From the NCBI RefSeq assembly GCF_020171745.1, contig NZ_JAIVAH010000004.1:1-64000 (forward strand): a stretch of 64,000 nt of DNA, in the 5' to 3' direction. This DNA is from Prescottella equi (lineage in GTDB: Bacteria; Actinomycetota; Actinomycetes; Mycobacteriales; Mycobacteriaceae). The notes under the pieces are model-generated. The model made no database searches. It was not told the origin of the DNA and saw nothing but the letters and a program-made list of their open reading frames with translations. This document shows, one piece after another, positions 16,042 to 25,163 of this stretch (positions are counted from its first letter, which is position 1; every line of letters begins with the position of its first letter). The translations under genes and the position numbers were made by a program.

Positions 16042-17178
16042 CTACACTGCGCGCACGGACCGCGTGACGGTGAACTTCGGGTTGCGCCCGGCCACCTCCG
16101 TGCGGCCCACCGCGCGCGTCAACGCGCTCTTGTATTCCAGATGCGAGTTGAACACGGTCCACATCTCGCCGCCGGGGCGCAGGACGCGTCCGGCCTCGGT
16201 GAACATCTTCGTCGCAGCTCCGGTATGAACCGCAGCGCCCACATGGAACGGCGGGTTGCAGACGATCAGGTCGACGCTGGCATCCGGTAGAGACTTCATG
16301 GCGTCGTCGCGAAGTCCGCGCACCCGGTCGCCGACACCCGCGGCACGGGCGGTCGCCTCTGCGGACGCGACCGCTGCAGCGGACTGGTCGGTCGCGACGA
16401 CCTCGATCTCGGGGCGCCACGACGCGAGGGCGACGGCCAGGATGCCGGTGCCGCAGCCGAGGTCCACCGCGGATCGTGCGTCGGGCATCGCGCGCGGCAT
16501 GAACTCGAGCAGGTAGCGGGTGCCGATGTCGAGCTTGGTGCCGGCGAATACCGCACCGTGCGCGAAGACGTCGAGGTCCAGTTCGTCGAGATACCCGGAG
16601 ATCGGGAACCGCGCTTCCGGAGAGATCTCCCGCGGCGTGTCCGCGATCAGCACGCGCGACTTCTGCCGACCGCGGCTGGCGCGGACGTTGACGAAGGACC
16701 GGGCCAGCACCTCGTTCATCGTCTGGGTGATGTGCTTCTCGCGTCCGCCGGCGAACACGACCACGTCGGGATCGGCGTGGCGCGCGACGGCGTCGGCGAT
16801 CTCGTCGAGTTCGTCGAGGCTGCGGGGCAGCTGCAGCAGAACGACACGGGCTCCGACCAACAGCTCCTCGCCCAGGCCGCACGATCGGTAGCTGCCGGAC
16901 AGTTCGAACGTGGACGCATTGTTCGCGAGCGCACGTTCCCCGGTGATCGAATCCTGATGCACCCGGATCCCGGTCGCCCCGAACCGCACCGCGGCGCCCA
17001 GCGTGAGCGCGCCGTAGTGATCACCGATCACGGACACCGACCCCGCCGGAGCCGACGTCAGGGCCTCCGCCGCCTCGTCGAGGATCAACCGGTCCGCTGC
17101 GTCGACGGCGAACAGGTTGGGGGCCTCGACGTCAGGGAATCGGCGCATGAGGCTGAACAGGTTTTCGGCGGAGAGCAT
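16042..17178 (-). CDS. RsmC/RlmG-like rRNA methyltransferase
   Basis: 378 residues from ATG 17178. A degenerate N-terminal methyltransferase-like half is followed by the active C-terminal half, with the SAM-binding motif VDLGCGTGILAVALA and the N6/N2-guanine methyltransferase motif NPPFHVGAAVH. Both halves together are typical of RsmC (16S rRNA m2G1207) and RlmG. The protein should methylate a guanine in ribosomal RNA; which one is not decided here. The minus-strand frame stays open upstream into the SDR promoter region, but the N-terminus MLSAENLFSLMRRFPD is a natural start. Confidence 0.85.
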   Translation of the reverse strand: MLSAENLFSLMRRFPDVEAPNLFAVDAADRLILDEAAEALTSAPAGSVSVIGDHYGALTLGAAVRFGATGIRVHQDSITGERALANNASTFELSGSYRSCGLGEELLVGARVVLLQLPRSLDELDEIADAVARHADPDVVVFAGGREKHITQTMNEVLARSFVNVRASRGRQKSRVLIADTPREISPEARFPISGYLDELDLDVFAHGAVFAGTKLDIGTRYLLEFMPRAMPDARSAVDLGCGTGILAVALASWRPEIEVVATDQSAAAVASAEATARAAGVGDRVRGLRDDAMKSLPDASVDLIVCNPPFHVGAAVHTGAATKMFTEAGRVLRPGGEMWTVFNSHLEYKSALTRAVGRTEVAGRNPKFTVTRSVRAV

Positions 17179-17272
17179 GAGGACAAGTGTCCTCGACGGC
17201 GGGAAGGGCGCGGCCGTCGGCCCGACAGGCCCACACTGGTATCGGATGGGGACACCCGACGAAGGGATCACC

Positions 17273-18070
17273 ATGAACCGGCTGGTCGACAAGAAGGTCG
17301 TGATCACCGGCGCCGCGAGCGGCATCGGACGGGCGGCAGCGGGCCTGATGGCCGCCGAGGGCGCGCGCGTGCTGATCGCCGACCTCGACGCGGACGCCGC
17401 AGGTGAGGCGGCCGAGCAGATCGGACTCGAGGGCGGGCGTGCCGTGGGCATCGCGGTCGACGTGATGGACGAGAAGTCGGTGGCCGCGATGATCGATCGG
17501 GCGGTCGCGGAGTTCGGCGGGCTCGACGTCCTGTGCAATCACGTTGGCGGCAGCAATCCGCGCACCGACCTGGATCTGCTCCGAATGGACCTGGCCGAGT
17601 GGGACCGGGCGATGGCACTCAACGCGCGCAGCACCGTCGTCGCGTCCCGCCTGGCACTGCCGCACCTGATCGAGGCGGGTGGCGGGTCGATCGTCAACAC
17701 CGTGTCGGTCGCGGGCCTGACCGGCGACGTGCTGCAGTGCGCGTACGGGGCCTCGAAGGCGGCGGTGATCCGCCTGACCCAGTACGTCGCCACCCAGTAC
17801 GGCCGGCACAACGTGCGCTGCAACGCCATCGCGCCCGGCGCGATCATGACGCCCGCCCTGCGCGACAACCTGCCGTCGGACGTCATTGCGGACATCCGCG
17901 ATCACAACGCCCTGGACCTCATCGGCGAACCCGACGACATCGGTTGGGCGATGGTGTATCTCGCGTCCGACGAATCGCGCTACATGAGCGGGCAGACGCT
18001 CGTGCTCGACGGCGGCCTCACCGCGCAGAGCCCGATCGCGGCGAGCCGCCGCGTGCTGCTCGACGACTGA
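17273..18070 (+). CDS. Short-chain dehydrogenase/reductase
   Basis: 265 residues. The Rossmann NAD(P) motif is TGAASGIG (about 13-20), and Asp in DLDAD after strand two favours NAD(H). The active site is Ser in NTVSVAG and Tyr-x-x-x-Lys in YGASKAA. The C-terminus has the usual YMSGQTLVLDGG. The structural NNAG motif is replaced by NHVGG, a known but less common variant. The substrate is unknown. ATG 17273 follows GAAGGGA. The neighbouring hydrolase is convergent and ends three bases away. Confidence 0.92.
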   Translation: MNRLVDKKVVITGAASGIGRAAAGLMAAEGARVLIADLDADAAGEAAEQIGLEGGRAVGIAVDVMDEKSVAAMIDRAVAEFGGLDVLCNHVGGSNPRTDLDLLRMDLAEWDRAMALNARSTVVASRLALPHLIEAGGGSIVNTVSVAGLTGDVLQCAYGASKAAVIRLTQYVATQYGRHNVRCNAIAPGAIMTPALRDNLPSDVIADIRDHNALDLIGEPDDIGWAMVYLASDESRYMSGQTLVLDGGLTAQSPIAASRRVLLDD

Positions 18071-18073
18071 CCG

Positions 18074-19129
18074 TCAGGCGTCGACGCGCTCGCCGAGGAA
18101 CGCGTCGACGTGCCGCCACGTGGTGTCCCTCGCACCGGGGCCGGCGAGCAGGCCCAGGTGGCTGCCGGGTGCCGTCTCGAACCGAACCGACGGCGAACCG
18201 GTCAGGACGTCGACGATCGCGCCGACCGAGTCGGCGGTCGCGATGACATCGCCGGTGCCGCCGACCGCGAGCACCGGAACGGCCAGTTCGGCGAGCTTGA
18301 TCGTCCTGCCGCCCAGGGTGATCCGGCCGTCGCGCAGACCGTTGCCGAGCACCAACTCCTCGGCCATCTGATAGAACAGGCGCGCCGGGTAGCCGGGCAT
18401 CTCGGCCATGAACCGGTCGATGGCCTCCATCCGCGCCAGGGTCTCGGTGTCGTGCAGGTTGTTCGCGATGAACCACGGCTTGAGCAACTCCCGCTGCGGC
18501 GCGGTGGCCCGGTAGGCGATCTGGACCAGCGGCGCCGGCAGCCCGCCCATCAGTCGCGTCAGTTCGGTGACGGGGCGGTGCCCGGTGACCCGGCCGACGG
18601 TCTGCGCGACGGCCATCGTCGGGATCAACGAGTAGTCGATCGGCGTGCCGAGCGCGGTGACCGACGCGATCGGCAGGTCCGGATGCGCCGACGCGGTGAG
18701 CAGCGAGATGGTTCCGCCGAGGCTCCAGCCGACGACGTCGACGGGGACGCCGCCGTGCAGGGCGCTCACCCGCCGCAGCGCGCCCGGGACGATGTCGTCG
18801 ATCCAGTCCTCGAACCCGAGGTTCCGGTCGGCGTAGCCGATGGTCCCGTAGTCGACGACGTACGGCGTGTGCCCGGAGTCGGCGAGGTGCGCGACGAGCG
18901 ACTGCCCGGGGCGCAGGTCGTAGCAGTGGCGCGGAACCGCGAGCGGCGGCACCAGCAGTACCGGCGCCCCGGTGCTGCGGACCCCGTAGCGGTGCAGGTC
19001 CCGATGCGGTTCGCGATGCACCAGCACGGACGGCGTCCGCTCCACCGGCGCGACGCCGCCTCCGAACGTCAGCCCCCACGCATTGCGCAGCGACGTGTTC
19101 AGCCGCGATCCCCAGTTCGATTCCCGCAC
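18074..19129 (-). CDS. PhaC-like alpha/beta-hydrolase
   Basis: 351 residues. The N-terminal half resembles class III PHA synthases (VLLVPPLAVPRHCYDLRPGQSLV) and the nucleophile elbow is GWSLGG (Ser136). PHA synthases use Cys at that position, so this is more likely a hydrolase or acyltransferase than a polymerase. The likely Asp (GGTGDVIAT) and His (PGSHLGLLAG) complete the triad. GTG 19129 follows AGGGGAGA. Its substrate, probably a hydroxyacyl ester or thioester, is not evident. Confidence 0.85.
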   Translation of the reverse strand: MRESNWGSRLNTSLRNAWGLTFGGGVAPVERTPSVLVHREPHRDLHRYGVRSTGAPVLLVPPLAVPRHCYDLRPGQSLVAHLADSGHTPYVVDYGTIGYADRNLGFEDWIDDIVPGALRRVSALHGGVPVDVVGWSLGGTISLLTASAHPDLPIASVTALGTPIDYSLIPTMAVAQTVGRVTGHRPVTELTRLMGGLPAPLVQIAYRATAPQRELLKPWFIANNLHDTETLARMEAIDRFMAEMPGYPARLFYQMAEELVLGNGLRDGRITLGGRTIKLAELAVPVLAVGGTGDVIATADSVGAIVDVLTGSPSVRFETAPGSHLGLLAGPGARDTTWRHVDAFLGERVDA

Positions 19130-19170
19130 GACTCTCCCCTGCCCTGTCGACCTTCTTGCGGGAATCTTAC

Positions 19171-20265
19171 TCAGGAGTCAGTTGAGGTGCGCACCAGGCG
19201 GTTCGCCCGCAGGCTCGCGTGCGTGGGCGCCTCCGGCACGTGCGCGGGACGCATCGCGTCCATCTCGCGCCGGAGCACCGGCACGACCTCCTCGCCGAGC
19301 AGGTCGAGCTGCTCGAGGACGGTCTTCAGCGGCAGACCGGCATGATCCATGAGGAACAGCTGACGCTGGTAGTCGCCGAAGCTCTCCCGGAACGTGAGGG
19401 TCTTGTCGATGACCTCCTGCGGGCTGCCGACGGTCAGCGGCGTCTGCTCGGTGAACTCCTCGAGCGACGGGCCGTGGCCGTAGACGGGCGCGTTGTCGAA
19501 GTAGGGGCGGAACTCGCGGACGGCGTCCTGCGAGTTCTTCCGCATGAACACCTGCCCACCGAGTCCGACGATCGCCTGGTCGGCCGAGCCGTGCCCGTAG
19601 TGCTCGTAGCGCCGGCGATACAGGTCGATCAGCTGGATGAAGTGTTCCTTGGGCCAGAAGATGTTGTTCGCGAAGAAGCCGTCGCCGTAGTACGCGGCCT
19701 GCTCGGCGATCTCGGGACTGCGAATCGAGCCGTGCCACACGAACGGCGGGACGTCGTCGAGCGGACGGGGCGTCGACGTGAAGCCCTGCAGCGGGGTGCG
19801 GAAACGCCCCTGCCAGTTCACGACGTCCTCGCGCCACAGCTTGTGCAGCAGGGCGTAGTTCTCGATCGCCAGCGGGATGCCCTCGCGGATGTCCTTGCCG
19901 AACCACGGATAGACGGGCCCGGTGTTGCCGCGGCCCAGCATGAGGTCGACCCGACCGTCGGCCAGGTGCTGGAGCATCGCGAAGTCCTCGGCGATCTTCA
20001 CCGGATCGTTGGTGGTGATGAGCGTCGTCGACGTCGAGAGCACGATGCGCTCGGTGCGCGCGGCGATGTAGCCGAGCATCGTCGTCGGCGACGACGGCAC
20101 GAACGGCGGATTGTGGTGCTCACCTGTGGCGAACACGTCGAGGCCCACCTCCTCGGCCTTCTCCGCGATCGCGACCATCGCCTTGATTCGCTCGGCCTCG
20201 GTCGGGGTCCGACCGGTCGTGGGGTCCGCGGTCACGTCGCCGACGGTGAAGATTCCGAACTGCAT
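19171..20265 (-). CDS. LLM-class flavin-dependent oxidoreductase
   Basis: 364 residues of the bacterial luciferase-like monooxygenase fold. It starts MQFGIFTVGDVT, with family motifs ATGEHHNPPF, LMLGRGNTG and VWHGSIRSPEIAEQAAYYGDGFFANN. It would use reduced FMN (or F420) to oxidise a small organic molecule; the substrate is unknown. It is divergent from the AidB-like dehydrogenase gene. The shared 161-base gap contains an AT-rich stretch (about 20278-20302), rare in this region, which may hold one or both promoters. Confidence 0.9.
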   Translation of the reverse strand: MQFGIFTVGDVTADPTTGRTPTEAERIKAMVAIAEKAEEVGLDVFATGEHHNPPFVPSSPTTMLGYIAARTERIVLSTSTTLITTNDPVKIAEDFAMLQHLADGRVDLMLGRGNTGPVYPWFGKDIREGIPLAIENYALLHKLWREDVVNWQGRFRTPLQGFTSTPRPLDDVPPFVWHGSIRSPEIAEQAAYYGDGFFANNIFWPKEHFIQLIDLYRRRYEHYGHGSADQAIVGLGGQVFMRKNSQDAVREFRPYFDNAPVYGHGPSLEEFTEQTPLTVGSPQEVIDKTLTFRESFGDYQRQLFLMDHAGLPLKTVLEQLDLLGEEVVPVLRREMDAMRPAHVPEAPTHASLRANRLVRTSTDS

Positions 20266-20426
20266 GCCCTACCTCCAAAGTATTTCAAGTTTCAACTATA
20301 TGCCACGAACCGGGGCGCCACGCGGAATATTCCGCGCACGTCCTTGACGTTTCAGCCTTGACGTTCCCGCCGAACCGTCATTGACTGCAGTCGAGGATCA
20401 CCGCCACCACCACTGCAGGGGGTCGT

Positions 20427-22064
20427 ATGAGGGTCACGCACGAGGTCACCAACCAGGTTCCGCCGCTGATCGACTACGACGCCGCCGACTATCCGCCACT
20501 GCTCGAGGCCCTGCAGCGGGAGGGCGCGCACCATGCGCTCGACGAGGTGCATCGCGTCGGACGGCTCGCCGGCGGTTCCGAGGCCCAGGCGCTCGGCGAC
20601 CTGGCCGAGGCTCATCCCCCGGTCCTGCGGACCCACGACCGCTACGGCAACCGGATCGACGAGGTCGAGTACGACCCCGCCTACCACCAGCTGATGGACA
20701 CCGCGGTGGAGCTGGGCCTGCACGGCGCCCCGTGGGCGGATCCCCGGCCGCAGGCGCACCTGATCCGCGCCGCCAAGAACGCGGTGTGGGGGCAGGTCGA
20801 CGCCGGGCACGGCTGCCCGATCTCGATGACGTACGCCGTCGTCCCCGCACTGCGCCACAATCCGGAACTGGCCCTGCAGTACGAACCGCTGCTCACCGCC
20901 AGGGTGTACGACCCCGAACTGCGCGCCCCGCTCACCAAGCCGGGACTGATCGCCGGCATGTCCATGACCGAGAAGCAGGGCGGCTCCGACGTCCGCGCCG
21001 GCACCACCCGAGCCGTCCCGCAACCGGACGGCTCGTACCTGATCACCGGGCACAAGTGGTTCACGTCGGCGCCGATGTCGGACATCTTCCTGGTCTTGGC
21101 GCAGGCACCCGGCGGGCTCACGTGCTTCCTGCTCCCCCGCGTCCTGCCCGACGGCAGCCGCAACGCGATGTTCCTGCAGCGACTCAAGGACAAGCTCGGC
21201 AACCACTCCAACGCGAGCAGCGAGGTGGAGTACGACGAGGCCGTGGCATGGCGGGTGGGCGACGAGGGTCGCGGGGTCCGCACCATCATCGAGATGGTCA
21301 ACATGACCCGCCTCGACTGCACGATCGGCACCGCGACCGGCATGCGCGTCGGCGTCATGCAGGCCACCCACCACGCGGCGCACCGCAGCGCCTTCGGCGC
21401 GCACCTGATCGACCAGCCGCTGATGCGGAACGTGCTCGCGGACCTCGCCGTCGAGTCGGAGGCGGCGACCACCGTTGCGATGTGGCTCGCGGCGCTCACC
21501 GACCGCGCCGACAACGGCGATCCGCAGGCGTCGACCCTGCGCCGCGTCGCGCTCGCGGTGAGCAAGTACTACGTGTGCAAGCGTGGGCCGGTGCACGCCG
21601 CGGAGGCTCTGGAATGCCTGGGCGGGAACGGCTACGTCGAGGAGTCGCGGATGCCGCGGCTGTACCGGGAGGCGCCGCTGCTGTCGGTGTGGGAAGGCTC
21701 GGGCAACGTCGCGGCGCTCGACGTGCTGCGCGCAATGGCCCGTCAGCCCGAGTCGGTCGAGGCCTTCTTCGACGAACTCGACGACAGCGCGGGCGGCGAT
21801 CACCGACTCGACACGGCGGTCGAAAAGCTGAAGGGAGCGTTCACGGACGTCGCCAGCCTCGAGCATCGCGCCCGCAGCGTGGTGGGCGAGATGGCCCTCG
21901 CGCTGCAGGGTGCGCTGCTGGTCCGGCACGGGCACCCGGCGGTCGCCGACGCGTTCTGCGCGAGCCGGCTGTCCGGCGAGTGGGGAACCGTGTTCGGCAC
22001 GCTGCCGACCGGCCTCGATCTGACGTCGATCATCGACCGCGCAACCCCCAAGGTCGGATCCTGA
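20427..22064 (+). CDS. AidB-like acyl-CoA dehydrogenase
   Basis: 545 residues, longer than standard acyl-CoA dehydrogenases (about 380) and matching AidB. Motifs: MSMTEKQGGSDVRAGTTRA, GHKWFTSAPMSDIFLVLAQ, and the AidB-type C-terminal ALECLGGNGYVEESRMP and LLSVWEGSGNVAALD. It binds FAD. AidB proteins protect DNA from alkylation and bind DNA, while dehydrogenase activity is weak, so either role is possible here. ATG 20427. The SRPBCC gene 97 bases downstream may be co-transcribed. Confidence 0.9.
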   Translation: MRVTHEVTNQVPPLIDYDAADYPPLLEALQREGAHHALDEVHRVGRLAGGSEAQALGDLAEAHPPVLRTHDRYGNRIDEVEYDPAYHQLMDTAVELGLHGAPWADPRPQAHLIRAAKNAVWGQVDAGHGCPISMTYAVVPALRHNPELALQYEPLLTARVYDPELRAPLTKPGLIAGMSMTEKQGGSDVRAGTTRAVPQPDGSYLITGHKWFTSAPMSDIFLVLAQAPGGLTCFLLPRVLPDGSRNAMFLQRLKDKLGNHSNASSEVEYDEAVAWRVGDEGRGVRTIIEMVNMTRLDCTIGTATGMRVGVMQATHHAAHRSAFGAHLIDQPLMRNVLADLAVESEAATTVAMWLAALTDRADNGDPQASTLRRVALAVSKYYVCKRGPVHAAEALECLGGNGYVEESRMPRLYREAPLLSVWEGSGNVAALDVLRAMARQPESVEAFFDELDDSAGGDHRLDTAVEKLKGAFTDVASLEHRARSVVGEMALALQGALLVRHGHPAVADAFCASRLSGEWGTVFGTLPTGLDLTSIIDRATPKVGS

Positions 22065-22161
22065 GGGAAATCGGTGTGCGGCGCACGTGTCGATTCGCAG
22101 GCGGCCGTGCGTCATGTCGGTAAAGGGGCTCGGCCCCACCATCCGACGAAGGAGAACCGCC

Positions 22162-22668
22162 ATGTCCCGTCCCTCTCCCGTGGCCGTTTCGGTGAGCAAG
22201 GAGATCCCTGCCCGGCCGGGCACGCTGTACGACCTGATCAGCGACATCACCCGGATGGGTGTCTACAGTCCGGAGACCGTGTCAGCGCACTGGCTCGACG
22301 GGGCCACCAGCCCGCACGTCGGGGCGAGATTCCAGGGCGACAACCGGATCGGCCGTGCCCGCTGGTCGACGAAGCCGGAGGTGGTCACCGCCGACCGTGG
22401 GCGGTGCTTCGCGTTCCGCGTGCCGGGCCGGTCGGGCGCCCTGTGGACGTACAGTTTCGAGTCCGCCGGGGACGGCACCCTCGTGACCGAGTCTATGCAG
22501 CAGGGGGTGCCGTCACCGTTGCTCGTCCGGATCATCCAACGCTGGAGCGGGGTGACCGATCGGGCCGAGCACCTGCGTCGGGGAATGACGACCACCCTCG
22601 ACCGACTGGGCGACGACGCCGTCACGCTCGAACGTCGGGCGCAGAGCACTCCCCCAGACGCCGAGTGA
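22162..22668 (+). CDS. SRPBCC-family protein (polyketide cyclase/START-like)
   Basis: 168 residues. It has the helix-grip fold beginning VAVSVSKEIPARPGTLYDLISDITRMG, a lipid- or polyketide-binding cavity family (polyketide_cyc2). GAAGGAG at 22148-22154 decides the start at ATG 22162. Its last 47 bases overlap the tail of the convergent sigma-factor gene. Ligand unknown. Confidence 0.88.
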   Translation: MSRPSPVAVSVSKEIPARPGTLYDLISDITRMGVYSPETVSAHWLDGATSPHVGARFQGDNRIGRARWSTKPEVVTADRGRCFAFRVPGRSGALWTYSFESAGDGTLVTESMQQGVPSPLLVRIIQRWSGVTDRAEHLRRGMTTTLDRLGDDAVTLERRAQSTPPDAE

Positions 22669-23887
22669 GATGACGCCTTTCTGCGTCGTTGTCGGTGAGG
22701 GCGCGCGCGGCATCGAACGCGTCGCGTGCGCCCGCCGCATCGCCCGCCCGCACGAGCAGTTCCGCGCGGGCCGCATGGAACAGGTGGTACCGCTCGAGTC
22801 CGACGATCCGGTCGATCATCTCGATGGCGGGGGCCGGACCGCGCACCATCGAGACCGCGACTGCATGATTGAGTGCCACCACCGGCGAGTCCGTCATCTC
22901 GGCGAGCTGTCGATACGACCGTTCGATCCCATTCCAGTCCGTGTCGGCGGACGACGGTGCATTCGCATGGTGGGCGGCGATGATCGCCTGCACCTGATAC
23001 CGCCCCGGCCGCATCCGGGTGAGTGCCCGCAGGAGGATCCTGTTCCCCCGCGCGATCATGGACTTGTCCCACAGCGACCTGTCCTGGTCGCCGAGCAACA
23101 CCAGTTCACCGGTCGCGTCGACGCGGGTCCCCTGACGTGCCCGCGAGAATAGTTGCAGCGCAATCAAGCCCTCCACCTCGGGGTGGTCGGGCACCGCTTC
23201 GGCCGCCGCCTCCGTCAACCGGACGGCCTCGTCCACCAGATCGATACGGACCGGGTCCGCGTGCGCGCTCCGGGAGAGATAGCCCTCGTTGAAGATCAGA
23301 TAGAGCACCTGCAACAGTGCATCGAGTCGCTCGTCGATGTTCTCGGGTAGCGCGAGCGGAATCCCGGCATCCCGAATCTTCCGCTTCGCCCTTGTGATTC
23401 GCTGCGCGAGGGTGGCTTTCGGAACAAGGTAGGCCGACGCGATCTCGTCGGTCCCGAGTCCACCCGCCAAGCGCAGGGTGAGCGCGACCTGGGTGTCGAG
23501 ATCCAGCGCAGGATGACAGCACAGCAGCATCAGGCGCAGGTGTTCGTCACCGACGGCGCTTCCGGAGTCGGTGATCAGCGACGCACGCACCTCCTGTGGC
23601 TCACCCTCGAAGGTCAGCTCGCGCGCTGCCGCCATCGTTCGACGATGCGCGCTCGCCGCCCGCCTGATCCGATCCACCGCCTTGTTGCGCGCGACGGTCA
23701 GCAACCACGCCGACGGATTGCCGGGAATCCCCTTCTCCGGCCACGTTTCGGCCGCCTGCGCGAGCGCGTCCTGCACGGAGTCGTCGGCCAGATCGAGATC
23801 GCCGGTGCGGCTCGCGAGGAGCGCGACGATACGTCCGCCCTCCTCACGAGCCAGCCGGGTCAGAGCCGCGTCGACGTCGCGGTTCAC
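22622..23887 (-). CDS. ECF42-type sigma factor with C-terminal TPR-like extension
   Basis: 421 residues, twice the size of a plain ECF sigma factor. Region 2 is at about 20-80 (DLADDSVQDALAQAAETWP, NPSAWLLTVARNKAVDRIRR), region 4 at about 115-170 (GLGTDEIASAYLVPKATLAQRITRAKRKIR), then about 240 residues of helical repeats (PVVALNHAVAVSMVRGPAP, LVRAGDAAGARDAFDAA). This build and the adjacent YCII-domain gene define ECF group 42, where the extension takes the place of an anti-sigma factor. It starts at GTG 23887, 13 bases after the YCII gene. It probably transcribes its own operon; the signal is unknown. Confidence 0.92.
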   Translation of the reverse strand: MNRDVDAALTRLAREEGGRIVALLASRTGDLDLADDSVQDALAQAAETWPEKGIPGNPSAWLLTVARNKAVDRIRRAASAHRRTMAAARELTFEGEPQEVRASLITDSGSAVGDEHLRLMLLCCHPALDLDTQVALTLRLAGGLGTDEIASAYLVPKATLAQRITRAKRKIRDAGIPLALPENIDERLDALLQVLYLIFNEGYLSRSAHADPVRIDLVDEAVRLTEAAAEAVPDHPEVEGLIALQLFSRARQGTRVDATGELVLLGDQDRSLWDKSMIARGNRILLRALTRMRPGRYQVQAIIAAHHANAPSSADTDWNGIERSYRQLAEMTDSPVVALNHAVAVSMVRGPAPAIEMIDRIVGLERYHLFHAARAELLVRAGDAAGARDAFDAARALTDNDAERRHLTRRLGECSAPDVRA

Positions 23888-23900
23888 TTGCGACCGATCG

Positions 23901-24263
23901 TCATCCGGCGTCGGGCCGGAACGCCACCGGCCGAACCTCGATGTGGGCGTTCGGCACCGGCACGTCGGACGCGAGCCGCAATGCCTCGTCCAGATCGGCC
24001 GCCGCGATCAGGTAGAAGCCGCCGAGTTGTTCCTTGGTTTCGACGAACGGCCCATCGGTCACCGCGGAGACGCCCCCGTCGACCCGTCGCAACGTGGTGG
24101 CCGTCGACGTCGGCTGCAGGTTGGCGCCGGCAACCCAGTGTCCGCCATCGATGAGCTTCTGGTTGTAGGCGAACCAGTCGTTCATCATCCGATCGAACGC
24201 CTCCGTGCCGGGCGCCGGCGACTCCTGCGTCTCGTCGCTGTGGATGAGGATCATGTACTCCAT
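23901..24263 (-). CDS. YCII/DGPF-domain protein paired with the sigma factor
   Basis: 120 residues from ATG 24263, eight bases after GAAGGAG. It begins MEYMILIHSDETQ and contains the DGPFVETKEQLGGFYLIAA core of the DGPF/YCII family, a dimeric alpha/beta-barrel with a His-Asp pair in some members. It is the standard partner of ECF42 sigma factors and precedes it in the same operon. It might sense or process a small molecule; no activity is proven. Confidence 0.92.
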   Translation of the reverse strand: MEYMILIHSDETQESPAPGTEAFDRMMNDWFAYNQKLIDGGHWVAGANLQPTSTATTLRRVDGGVSAVTDGPFVETKEQLGGFYLIAAADLDEALRLASDVPVPNAHIEVRPVAFRPDAG

Positions 24264-24367
24264 GCCACGCTCTCCTTCGAGTGGTCCGGACGCAGCCCTT
24301 CGCGTGCATCCTGCCCCAATGACGCATCGCATGGCCGAAATCGACAGCGACGCGTCATAGTGGAGGC

Positions 24368-24709
24368 ATGAGCGATGAATTCGACGCATTGCCCGCAGTG
24401 AACCCCAATCCCGACCTCCGCCGTTACGAGATCCGAGTCGGCGACGCGACGGCCGGGTTCACCCAGTTCGTCGACAGCGGTGACCAGCGCATCTTCTTCC
24501 ACACCGAGATCGAGGAACGCTTCGCGGGGAGGGGTCTGGCCGGGACGCTGATCCGGTCGGCGCTCGACGATACCGTCGCGCACGGCAAGCGCATCGTGCC
24601 GATCTGCCCGTTCGTCGCGGGCTTCCTCGACAAGCACGACGACTTCAAGGGGTTCGTCGACGCCGTCACACCGGCCGCGCAGCAAGCGGTCATCGATTCG
24701 CGACACTGA
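24368..24709 (+). CDS. GNAT-fold protein of the YjdJ type
   Basis: 113 residues. It has the small GCN5-like fold with the acetyl-CoA loop in ERFAGRGLAGTLIRSALD and the end motif IVPICPFVAGFLDKHDDFKGFVD. This COG2388-type minimal acetyltransferase family is widespread and of unknown substrate. It is divergent from the YCII/sigma operon and ends in a very strong terminator. Confidence 0.9.
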   Translation: MSDEFDALPAVNPNPDLRRYEIRVGDATAGFTQFVDSGDQRIFFHTEIEERFAGRGLAGTLIRSALDDTVAHGKRIVPICPFVAGFLDKHDDFKGFVDAVTPAAQQAVIDSRH

Positions 24710-24727
24710 CCGCCCTCCTCGAACGCG

Positions 24728-24762
24728 ACAGGCCCCACTCCCGTGCCGGGAGTGGGGCCTGT
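24728..24762. terminator. 16-bp bidirectional terminator
   Basis: Perfect 16-bp stem (24728-24743 with 24747-24762) and a 3-nt loop TGC, followed by CGTCCT. It serves the GNAT gene and the convergent cold-shock gene. Confidence 0.92.
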
Positions 24763-24799
24763 GTCGTCCTGACCTCGCCCTATTCAGGCGACAAGCGGA

Positions 24800-25003
24800 T
24801 CAGAGCGCGGTGATGTTGGTGGCCTGGGGGCCCTTGGCGCCCTGGCCCAGATCGTAGGACACGCGCTGGTTCTCCTCCAGGCTGCGGAAGCCGCCGCCCT
24901 GGATCTCCGAGTAGTGCGCGAACACGTCGGCGCTGCCGTCCTCGGGAGCGATGAAGCCGAAGCCCTTTTCAGCGTTGAACCACTTGACGGTGCCGTTTGC
25001 CAT
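24800..25003 (-). CDS. cspA: Cold-shock protein CspA-type
   Basis: 67 residues, the standard length. RNP1 KGFGFI and RNP2 VFAHYSEI lie on the OB-fold, preceded by [14 protein letters not shown]. It binds single-stranded RNA and DNA and works as an RNA chaperone. AGGAG precedes ATG 25003. The gene is preceded by about 160 bases without another gene, leaving room for the long, temperature-sensitive 5' leader that csp mRNAs often have; this was not folded. Confidence 0.96.
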   Translation of the reverse strand: MANGTVKWFNAEKGFGFIAPEDGSADVFAHYSEIQGGGFRSLEENQRVSYDLGQGAKGPQATNITAL

Positions 25004-25163
25004 TTCGTACTCCTCTTGCTTGCCGATCACGAATCGCCGATGTTCGAGCGACCCGGGCCGGTACTGCCGAAAGCGATACCCGAAGAGGAGATCTGTCCCC
25101 CACAACTAAGGAATTGTGCGCGCCTGAACGCGGACACAAGACACTTTGACCACATTGAGTCAA

